Source: Brevundimonas sp.
GTDB taxonomy: Bacteria; Pseudomonadota; Alphaproteobacteria; Caulobacterales; Caulobacteraceae
Length of the DNA: 32,176 bases
Direction: 5' to 3'
Assembly (NCBI GenBank): GCA_004296955.1
Contig: SCVB01000024.1
Span: forward strand, 1-32,176
Shown: piece by piece, positions 26,227-32,176 of the stretch
Layout: each line of letters begins with the position of its first letter
How positions within the stretch are numbered: the stretch's first letter is position 1
Notes under the pieces: model-generated
Databases searched by the model: none
What the model was told of the DNA's origin: nothing
The model's input: only the letters and a program-made list of their open reading frames with translations
Program-made: the position numbers and the translations under genes

Positions 26227-28731
26227 ATGATCACCGTCCTCCTGCGTCGCCTCGCGGCGGTCGCGCTGACGCTTGCCTGCCTGTCGTCCGCCGCCCACGC
26301 CCAGGGTCGTCCCATGACGATCCGGGATGTCGTCTCAATGTCGTCCTTCGGTGCGGCATCACTGGATCCGGGCGGGCGATGGGCCGTCTATGAACGACGA
26401 GCGGCATACGACGCCGCCCCGGCCTTCGACCTCGATCACCGGTCGGTCTGGACCCTCAGCGAACTCTGGATCGCGGAGACCGGCGGCGGGACGTCGCCGG
26501 AGCGTCTCTTGCCGGCTTCGGAGGGGCCCGGACTGCTCCTCGGGGACTGGTCGCCGTCAGGGCGGCGGCTGCTGATCTATAGGCTCAGAGACGATCGGTT
26601 CGAGGCGGGCGTGGTCGAGATGTCCGACCGGACAGTCTGGTGGACCGGCCTGACGCCGGATGCCCCGTTTACGGGTTCGACCGCCGCCTGGCTCGATGAT
26701 GACCGGCTTGGACTGACGGTGCTTCCGGACGCGCGGCTGCCATGGCTCTTTCGCTACGCAGGGGGAGCCCAGGCAGAGATCGCGCGCCAATGGGCCGCCC
26801 AGGCCCGAGGGCGCGAGGCGAGTCGCACAGTGGTCGACACGCTCGGCGGTGCGGCGATGGCGCAAACTCCCGCGCGCGACCGGTCGCTGGTGCTGCTGGA
26901 TATCGCTAGCCAGAAGGTGCGGCCCCTGGCGTCCGGTCTGATTCGGGATTGGGCCGTCTCCCCGGATGGTGGCGCCATCGCGTTGCTGCGTGCCGGTTCC
27001 CCGGTCCCGGTCAGCCCCGACGGCGTGCGTCAGTTCGGCAACCCCGAGCGGGGGCAGCTGGAATTGATCGAGGTGGCAAGCGGACGGGCGACCTCGCTGC
27101 CCGCCGGTCTAGATGTGGCGCCGCACCTGCTGCGGTGGACATTCACCTCCGACGCCTTGCTGGTCTGGGTTCGGCGAGATGGAGAGTCCTGGGCGAGCGG
27201 CGATCTGACGCGCGTGGACCGTGACGGCGCGCTCGTCCGTATTGATCGTCACGGTCTTGACCCGTTCCCGCCGGGCGGCGACATCGACCAGCTCGCCGGC
27301 GTGCGCGCGGACTGGATCGGCGACACGCCTGTTCTCTACGCCCGGCGACGAGACGCCTCCCGGTTCGATTGGCAGGCCTTGGCTCTTGGAGAATCGCCAC
27401 GCGCGCTGACGGCGGACCTGGATCAGGCGCCCGGCCGACTGTCGGCCATTGGCGACGAAACGGCGCTCCTTTTTGCGGGCGGCGGCCTGTGGGAGATCGG
27501 GGCAGGCGGGAAGACGCGGCGGAGCGCCGCAGAGGCCGCTGTGTCAGATGCTCAGAGCGCGGATCGGATGAAGCCCGTCAGGCTGCGCGTCAACGCGCCG
27601 CCTCGTCAGGATTGGGCGCTGGCGATCGACGGCGCCGGGCGTCTGTCTGTCTTGCGGACGGGAGCGAGCCCGACCCCGCTGGGGGGGACCGCGCCTTCGG
27701 GGGAAACGACGGTCATGTCCGCTACGGCCGAGGGTGCGCTCCTGATCACTCGGGACCGCGGCATGGAGACCCTCAGGCTGGCGGTGCCGGGCGATGACCG
27801 CAAACTGGACCGGGTCAACGCGGGGTTTGCGGACCTCTCCCTCTCCCGGCCTGTGCCCGTGCCGCACCTGGACGCCTCGGGGCGGCCGACGACGAGTTGG
27901 CTCTTCCTGCCGCCGGGTCGGCCGCCGGAAGAGGCCAGGGGCGTGGTGGTTCTCGCCTATCCCGGGGCGGTCGATGACGGGCGCTTCCTGAGCCCGCCGA
28001 ACCTGCTCTACGGGCCGCGGGCCGCCCTGCTCGCCTCGGAGGGCTATGCCGTCCTCTCGCCCTCGATTCCGGTCGCCGCATCTGGGAGCGGAAGTATCGC
28101 GGGCTTCCTGACCGATACGGATCTGGCCATCGACGCCATGTGGGCGGCCTGGCCCAGGCTCCCGCGAGACCGGACAGCCTTTCTGGGGCACAGCTTCGGC
28201 GGATATCTCGCAGTTGCCGCGGCGGGCCGTTCGACGCGCTACCAGACCTACATCGCCTGGGCTCCGGCCACCGACCTGCTGGGCCTCTGGGGTGAGTTCA
28301 CCCCGGCCAGCCGCGCCATGCCCGAGGAAGGCCTCACCTTGCGACAGCAAACGGGTTGGGTCGAGGCCAACCAGGGCGGAATGCCCGGGCCGCCGTGGAC
28401 GGCGAGCGATCGCTATCTTGAGGCCAGCCCCTATCTCACGGCGAACCGGATCACGGCGCCCATCCTGCTGATCACCGCGGATCGGGACTATGTGCCGATG
28501 TCCCAGGCTGAACGGGTCTTCAGCGTGGTCAATCGCCAGGGTGGCCGGGCCCGCCTCATCACCTATTGGGGCGAGGGACACACCAACATCAGTCCGGCCA
28601 ATATCCTCGATGTCTATGATCAGATGCTTCGCTGGCTGGAGGAGACCCTCGGGGACGGGCCGATCGCGCCCGCGGGCGCAGGCGTTGACTCCACGTCCGC
28701 ACCCATCCCTCAACAGCCGCGGCCGTCATGA
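26227..28731 (+). CDS. Lasso peptide isopeptidase (prolyl oligopeptidase family)
   Basis: An 834-residue S9-type hydrolase that in related clusters cuts the isopeptide bond of the imported lasso peptide, opening it. Seen: a signal peptide (SSAAHAQG), a beta-propeller-like middle region, then an alpha/beta-hydrolase with nucleophile Ser656 in GHSFGGYLAV, acid Asp752 or Asp754 in TADRDYVPMS and His785 in YWGEGHTN. It starts 6 bp after the receptor stop. Its last 143 bp overlap the end of the convergent cyclase gene. Assignment as isopeptidase rather than a general dipeptidyl peptidase comes from the lasso genes opposite and is strong by context. Confidence 0.87.
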   Translation: MITVLLRRLAAVALTLACLSSAAHAQGRPMTIRDVVSMSSFGAASLDPGGRWAVYERRAAYDAAPAFDLDHRSVWTLSELWIAETGGGTSPERLLPASEGPGLLLGDWSPSGRRLLIYRLRDDRFEAGVVEMSDRTVWWTGLTPDAPFTGSTAAWLDDDRLGLTVLPDARLPWLFRYAGGAQAEIARQWAAQARGREASRTVVDTLGGAAMAQTPARDRSLVLLDIASQKVRPLASGLIRDWAVSPDGGAIALLRAGSPVPVSPDGVRQFGNPERGQLELIEVASGRATSLPAGLDVAPHLLRWTFTSDALLVWVRRDGESWASGDLTRVDRDGALVRIDRHGLDPFPPGGDIDQLAGVRADWIGDTPVLYARRRDASRFDWQALALGESPRALTADLDQAPGRLSAIGDETALLFAGGGLWEIGAGGKTRRSAAEAAVSDAQSADRMKPVRLRVNAPPRQDWALAIDGAGRLSVLRTGASPTPLGGTAPSGETTVMSATAEGALLITRDRGMETLRLAVPGDDRKLDRVNAGFADLSLSRPVPVPHLDASGRPTTSWLFLPPGRPPEEARGVVVLAYPGAVDDGRFLSPPNLLYGPRAALLASEGYAVLSPSIPVAASGSGSIAGFLTDTDLAIDAMWAAWPRLPRDRTAFLGHSFGGYLAVAAAGRSTRYQTYIAWAPATDLLGLWGEFTPASRAMPEEGLTLRQQTGWVEANQGGMPGPPWTASDRYLEASPYLTANRITAPILLITADRDYVPMSQAERVFSVVNRQGGRARLITYWGEGHTNISPANILDVYDQMLRWLEETLGDGPIAPAGAGVDSTSAPIPQQPRPS

Positions 28732-30397
28732 TCTCCCCGTAGGTCCCGCGCCAGATCAGATTGCCTCGCGAGAGCATGGTTTCCGCGGCCGCCCGATTGA
28801 TCAGGCCGGCCTCCGCCAGCTGACCTTCCAGCAGCCACGGCCGGAGGAAGTCGAGGTTGTCGGCGACCATGCGGCCATAGATGGCGGACATCTCGCCCTT
28901 GGTACGGCGCTCGGTGATGATCGGGGGCAGACGATCGCGGAATGCGGAGCGCGCCAGCCCCCGGTCACGCTGACCGAGGACGAGCTGTGTGGCGGGCAGA
29001 GCCAGGCAGGTCTCGACGACCGGTTGCGACAGCAGGGGTGTCAGCACATTGACGACCCGGGTCTGCAAGGAGGGGGATTGGCGGCCGATCCCGTCGATCA
29101 GGCCGGCGACCTGCAGGATCTTCGCAGGCCCGAGATCGGCGCAGTCGCCAAGCCAGTGGGGAATCGTCGGAAGGCCGATGGGCGCAATCATCTCGTTGCG
29201 TCGCGCAGGGCGGGCTTCGGTCGGTCTTCGCGCGCCTGCGATCAGAGACCAGATCGATCGATCATTGAGCCTGGCGAGCCCGGGGAGGGCGGGGGAGGTC
29301 AGCGCTCTCCAACCCCGGGCGCGCCAGAGATCAGTGAACACGTCAGCCGTCGCACCCTGCAGCAGAATGGAATCCCCGCCCCGGCCGGTCATGATCGCCA
29401 TCGCGCCGGCAGTCTGGAGGCGACCGGCCCAGTCGCGGTCGTGGTGCATGTCGATCCCGGCGAGTCCCGGACGGACGCCATGGGAAATGGATTCGAAATC
29501 GGCCTCGTTCAACGGCCCGCTGGCATGGGGCACGCTGACGATATCGATACCGAGCACGGCGCCGAGGGCGGTGGCATAGGGGCGTTCATCGGACTGGGCC
29601 TCCGCTCCATAGAGATTGATCCATGGGGCCACGTCCTTGCGCGCGCGGATGAGGCTGGCGGCCACGAGGCTGGAATCAAGGCCACCCGACACCTCCGCGG
29701 CGAGTGGGCCGGCGTCGAGGGCCAGGGCCCGCACGGCGTCGTCGAGCGCCAGGGTCAGCGCCGCAGCGGCTTCGGCGTCGCTGACGGGCTGCGTCGCCCC
29801 GCGCCGGACGATGGCCGCGGGCGTCCAAAGCGCGGTCGGGGGGGTCTTCAGGGGTGCCGGCTGGACGGTTCCGGGAAGGATGGCGACCGGACCGTCGAGC
29901 AGCAGGTCCTCCCACACGAGCAACGGGTCATGCAGCGCCTGGGCGACGCGATCGAATGCGATGCTCCAGGACCGCGGAACCGGCAGCCAGGCCGGCACTG
30001 CGGATACGACGAGCGTCAGACCGTCATCCTCCCACGCGATGCAGTCCAGGCCGCCGCAAGGATCACGCAGGATCTCGGCCACCTCGCCTTCGCTCGATAG
30101 CCGAACGCCCACGAACCGGCCCCAGAAGCGCGCCAGCAGTTTGCGTTCGTAGCTCCAGGGCTCCTGGTCCGTGTCCGGCCTTACGATCCGATGCTCCCGG
30201 TGAAAGACTTGGCCAATCAAACGCCAGGCGCCCACGAGCAGGGTGGCGGGAGGCGATGGTCCCTCGACCGCCAGCCAGGCACGGTCGCCCAGGTCAGAAA
30301 CGGTCATACCGGCGGCGGCCGCTTGGGATCGCAAGGTGTCGGCGCGTGCGCTCGCCGCCGACGCAGTTCCCCGCGACACGATCAGATAGTCGCCCAC
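28589..30397 (-). CDS. Lasso peptide cyclase (C protein, asparagine synthetase-like)
   Basis: The macrolactam synthetase: it adenylates the side-chain carboxylate of the ring-closing acidic residue and joins it to the N-terminus of the core. Seen: a glutaminase-like N-terminal half and a PP-loop ATP-binding motif VSGGLDSSLVAAS at about residues 236-248, with later ASNS-like segments (MTGRGGDSILL and ERRTKGEMSAIYG). The GTG at 30397 was chosen, directly after the B stop codon; an ATG at 30451 would overlap B by 53 bp. The C-terminus is an Arg/Pro-rich extension of about 30 residues lying over the isopeptidase gene. Confidence 0.88.
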   Translation of the reverse strand: MGDYLIVSRGTASAASARADTLRSQAAAAGMTVSDLGDRAWLAVEGPSPPATLLVGAWRLIGQVFHREHRIVRPDTDQEPWSYERKLLARFWGRFVGVRLSSEGEVAEILRDPCGGLDCIAWEDDGLTLVVSAVPAWLPVPRSWSIAFDRVAQALHDPLLVWEDLLLDGPVAILPGTVQPAPLKTPPTALWTPAAIVRRGATQPVSDAEAAAALTLALDDAVRALALDAGPLAAEVSGGLDSSLVAASLIRARKDVAPWINLYGAEAQSDERPYATALGAVLGIDIVSVPHASGPLNEADFESISHGVRPGLAGIDMHHDRDWAGRLQTAGAMAIMTGRGGDSILLQGATADVFTDLWRARGWRALTSPALPGLARLNDRSIWSLIAGARRPTEARPARRNEMIAPIGLPTIPHWLGDCADLGPAKILQVAGLIDGIGRQSPSLQTRVVNVLTPLLSQPVVETCLALPATQLVLGQRDRGLARSAFRDRLPPIITERRTKGEMSAIYGRMVADNLDFLRPWLLEGQLAEAGLINRAAAETMLSRGNLIWRGTYGEIMTAAAVEGWVRTWSQRLRPRARSARPRGSPPASEASDHRHRGYWPD

Positions 30398-30398
30398 C

Positions 30399-31040
30399 TC
30401 AAAACACTGCGATGGGGGCGAATGATCGGACGCGATCGAGTCGGTCCCCAATCACGAGGTCGTCGATCTGGAGCCAGCAGTGAGCGAAGAAGGGCCAGGT
30501 CTTGACCCCGAAGACCCAGTCCACGCGCTGGCCGTCGGACGCGAGGACGCGCCGCAGCTGATAGGCGCGTTGAAGACAGAGTCCCTCGAACGGGATGAAG
30601 GGCAGGACGGTGAGGTAGGCGGACACCCGGGCCGAAATCCGCCGACAGTCGAACGGCGTCGGCCGGTTGCTCGAGGGCTCTGCGACGCCGACCAACTGCG
30701 CCAGTGATTGGCCCCGGAACGCCGCAGTCGCCGCCAGAGTCCGGATTGCCGTGTCCAGGCACGGGATCGGCCCCTGGTTTTCTCCGGCGGTCAGTTCGCC
30801 TCGCGGCGTCACCGGCGTGCGGCAGGTCGGCGCTTCCGGATTGGGGGCGATGAGGCCGGCCGATTGAAGTTCTTGCAGGATGTCGTCGTCCGCGATGACC
30901 GCGCCTGATCCGACGGGCGTGAGCCGGGTTCCGCCGCCGACGAGACACGAATACCGGTCGGCGCCGACGTCGAGAATGACCACGTCGTCACGGATCCGAA
31001 CCATATGCAGACCGGCTGCAAGGGTGACCTGGCGTGCCAT
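30399..31040 (-). CDS. Lasso B protein (fused RRE plus leader peptidase)
   Basis: A 213-residue protein combining both B functions. The N-terminal 75 residues resemble a PqqD-like RiPP recognition element that binds the leader (VVILDVGADRYSCLVGGGTR). The rest is a transglutaminase-like cysteine protease with Cys155 in EGLCLQRAYQLRR, His187 in FFAHCWL and Asp199 in DLVIGD, which removes the leader. AGGAGG five bases before the ATG is an excellent ribosome site. It lies downstream of both precursor genes, separated from the second by a strong hairpin, and runs directly into the C gene. Confidence 0.9.
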   Translation of the reverse strand: MARQVTLAAGLHMVRIRDDVVILDVGADRYSCLVGGGTRLTPVGSGAVIADDDILQELQSAGLIAPNPEAPTCRTPVTPRGELTAGENQGPIPCLDTAIRTLAATAAFRGQSLAQLVGVAEPSSNRPTPFDCRRISARVSAYLTVLPFIPFEGLCLQRAYQLRRVLASDGQRVDWVFGVKTWPFFAHCWLQIDDLVIGDRLDRVRSFAPIAVF

Positions 31041-31065
31041 GGGGTCCTCCTGATGACGGGCCTCG

Positions 31066-31092
31066 GGGCGGTCGCCACAAGGACGACCGCCC
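31066..31092 (-). terminator. Hairpin between precursor gene and B gene
   Basis: A perfect 9-bp stem (GGGCGGTCG / CGACCGCCC) with a 9-base loop, starting 6 bp after the precursor stop and without a downstream T tract. It probably acts as a partial terminator or mRNA stabiliser that keeps precursor levels above enzyme levels. Confidence 0.6.
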
Positions 31093-31098
31093 TTTCGT

Positions 31099-31215
31099 TC
31101 AGGCCGGGGTGCGGCTCTGGACGATCAGCAGTTCGAAGTACGGTCCGATTTCGCCGTCCTGGGTGAGCGCCTTGGCGCTGCCGAAGCTGACAAGGCGGAG
31201 TTTGGGCGTGGTCAT
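31099..31215 (-). CDS. Lasso peptide precursor 1 (38 aa)
   Basis: A short gene beside B and C. Leader: MTTPKLRLVSFGSAKALTQ, with the Lys-Ala-Leu-Thr pattern of caulobacterial lasso leaders. Core: GEIGPYFELLIVQSRTPA if it starts at Gly (ring Gly1-Glu8, Thr at -3), or one residue earlier at Asp (ring Asp1-Glu9, Thr at the conserved -2). The Gly-start lasso would weigh about 1971.0 Da by hand sum. AAGGAG lies 6 bp upstream of the ATG. The gene is nearly identical in plan to precursor 2 upstream; both end KSRTPA/QSRTPA, and the variable residues lie inside the core. Confidence 0.88.
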   Translation of the reverse strand: MTTPKLRLVSFGSAKALTQDGEIGPYFELLIVQSRTPA

Positions 31216-31283
31216 CACAGTCTCCTTGGGTTGATCGCCACGGGCGTGGCAGCCCCAGTGAGCGCGCTGTGTGGCCAGCAGAA

Positions 31284-31304
31284 AAGCTATATCTGGAGTA
31301 TATT
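31284..31304 (-). promoter_or_regulatory. Promoter/operator box of precursor 1
   Basis: A 21-bp sequence, reading AATATACTCCAGATATAGC plus TT on the coding strand, 68 bp before the start codon. It is identical to the box before precursor 2 although surrounding bases differ, so it is conserved for function. The halves form a loose TATA-centred dyad. Confidence 0.65.
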
Positions 31305-31531
31305 CAACGGCTCAGTCCCGACCGCGCGCATTCGGATTGTGGTTGTGAGTGACCTGCACACCGCCAAGCCGCGAACGGGTTGGACGCGGTGCTTTGGCTC
31401 GGCAGCGGGCTCGGGAGAGGGAACTCGTTTCGCCATTTCGGATGGGCCGCAAAGAACGTCGACGGATAGTCTCGGACGCGAGGGCTTCCGGACAGGGATG
31501 GCCTGCATAAGGCTTCAGTTTAGGCCTCCGT

Positions 31532-31553
31532 GGCCGCCCCTTTGGGGGCGACC
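31532..31553 (-). terminator. Hairpin after precursor 2
   Basis: A stem GGTCGCCCC / GGGGCGGCC with one mismatch and loop CAAA, 10 bp after the precursor 2 stop. It has no T tract and is equivalent in position to the hairpin after precursor 1. Confidence 0.5.
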
Positions 31554-31563
31554 ACTCAACCGT

Positions 31564-31683
31564 TCAGGCCGGCGTGCGGCTCTTCACGAACATCAGTTCG
31601 AGGTACGGTCCTTCCTCGCCATCCCGGGTAAGCGCCTTGGCGCTCCCGAGGCTGACGAGGCGCAGTTTGGGGGTGGGGGTCAT
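31564..31683 (-). CDS. Lasso peptide precursor 2 (39 aa)
   Basis: Second precursor, first in the leftward transcription order. Leader: MTPTPKLRLVSLGSAKALTR. Core: GEEGPYLELMFVKSRTPA with Gly start (ring Gly1-Glu8; about 2005.0 Da as lasso by hand sum), or DGEEGPYLE as a 9-residue ring if Thr at -2 is obeyed. AAGGAG is 8 bp upstream of the ATG. Compared with precursor 1 the ring keeps GE.GPY.E, while the loop/tail differs (LMFVK against LLIVQ). The two products may differ in target or serve as variants processed by the same B and C enzymes. Confidence 0.88.
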   Translation of the reverse strand: MTPTPKLRLVSLGSAKALTRDGEEGPYLELMFVKSRTPA

Positions 31684-31753
31684 CACGGTTTCTCCTTGGG
31701 TTGGTCGCCACGGATGTGGCGCAAGGAGTGAGCGCGCGGCTCGACCGTCTGAG

Positions 31754-31774
31754 AAGCTATATCTGGAGTATATT
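31754..31774 (-). promoter_or_regulatory. Promoter/operator box of precursor 2
   Basis: The same 21-bp box as before precursor 1, 70 bp before the start codon and only 6 bp beyond the stop of the upstream regulator gene. The matching distance (68 and 70 bp) supports a shared control element. Confidence 0.65.
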
Positions 31775-31780
31775 GAGGGG

Positions 31781-32176
31781 TCAGCGCCCCGGTTTGGGGC
31801 GTTTGGCGAGCAACTCGGCCGCGCCCGTCTGCAGCCAGGCCTGGGCCTGCTCGCTGGTCTCGTCGCCGTCCAGCAAGGCGTCGAACATGCCGGTGACCGC
31901 CGCGATCAGGGTCCGTGCATCCAGGTCGAGCAGGCGATCCTGGATGGTCCGGTCGAACCGCTGGATGGCCACGGTCAGGATCGTGGCCATCTTGTTGTCG
32001 GCGCAGCGTCGGGCCAGCTCGGAAGACCCGATCACGACCGAAAGAATGAGGGCATAGGGATCGCTGTTGGTGGCCGCGGCGAACCGATGAATATGGTCCA
32101 GGTTCAGGCGGGTGGCGCCCGACTCGAAGCGTTCATAGGTTCTGAGCGCCATGTTCATGGCGCTGGCGACCTCGGC
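31781..32176 (-). CDS. HTH regulator, 5' end outside the window
   Basis: The coding frame continues past the right edge, so the start is not visible; the internal ATG at 32158 falls inside the helix-turn-helix (EVASAMNMALRTYERFESGA, then LDHIHRFAAATNSDPYALIL), which resembles XRE-type domains. The C-terminal part (about 80 residues, LDARTLIAAVTGMFDALLDG) is helical and not recognised. It lies immediately upstream of the precursor genes on the same strand and could control them through the duplicated box. Confidence 0.7.
   Translation of the reverse strand, partial: AEVASAMNMALRTYERFESGATRLNLDHIHRFAAATNSDPYALILSVVIGSSELARRCADNKMATILTVAIQRFDRTIQDRLLDLDARTLIAAVTGMFDALLDGDETSEQAQAWLQTGAAELLAKRPKPGR

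Larger units (their letters stand above)
31216..31563. other. Spacer between the two precursor genes
   Basis: This 348-bp spacer holds the precursor 1 promoter box and ribosome site at its left end and the precursor 2 hairpin at its right end. Between them (31305-31530) I see no gene and no remnant of a third precursor. The parts near each precursor repeat the flanks of the other copy, showing that the duplication included the promoter. Confidence 0.5.

Noticed and set aside
28490-30100. Plus-strand open frame of 536 codons opposite the cyclase gene
   Set aside because: Low-complexity Gly/Arg/Asp-rich translation; the minus strand has the PP-loop cyclase.
1-32176. CRISPR arrays, insertion sequences and integrase genes
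   Set aside because: No regularly spaced repeats, transposase or tyrosine/serine recombinase motifs were seen on either strand.

Overview
The window looks like high-GC alphaproteobacterial DNA, most likely Caulobacterales (a Brevundimonas or Caulobacter relative). This rests on base composition, a GcrA-type regulator, and a lasso peptide cluster of the isopeptidase-containing proteobacterial type. No rRNA, tRNA or CRISPR array is visible. The genus is an inference.

Region 1 (1-8900) is the backbone of a conjugative or integrative element. It carries a giant methyltransferase plus Strawberry-notch-type helicase, two tandem SSB-like OB-fold proteins with near-identical translation leaders, a GcrA-like regulator, a DUF2493/SLOG protein closed by a strong terminator, and a VirD2/DUF3363-like relaxase that seems to lack its usual C-terminal part.

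Region 2 (about 9000-13600) is visibly lower in GC and holds a complete type II CBASS anti-phage operon: CD-NTase, Cap2 (E2-E1), Cap3 (JAMM protease) and a two-helix membrane SAVED effector (Cap14-like). The genes overlap or nearly touch.

Region 3 (13846-20913) holds three large genes around one divergent promoter region. Two leftward genes encode distant paralogues that each combine a PD-(D/E)XK nuclease-like core with a C-terminal SEC-C zinc motif. One rightward gene encodes a DUF4238-like protein. Next to CBASS, this is the best candidate for an undescribed defence system.

Region 4 (21032-21705) has two paralogous 70-residue XRE repressors, each preceded by a matching 16-bp palindrome. 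The second palindrome lies between its repressor and the divergent sigma factor gene, so the pair may gate the following operon.

Region 5 (21706-32176) is a lasso peptide system. The rightward arm encodes an ECF sigma factor, a FecR anti-sigma factor, a TonB-dependent receptor with a signalling (STN) domain, and a prolyl-oligopeptidase-type lasso isopeptidase. The leftward arm encodes an HTH regulator cut by the window edge, two short precursors each with its own copy of an identical 21-bp upstream box, a fused B protein and the C cyclase. The two arms converge and overlap by 143 bp. The likely logic is that the peptide is made and exported, re-imported through the receptor, sensed through STN-FecR-sigma, and opened by the isopeptidase. 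No dedicated exporter is visible. Both precursors have an unusual leader/core junction (Thr-Gln/Arg-Asp-Gly), so the ring may start at Gly (8-membered) or, unusually, at Asp (9-membered).
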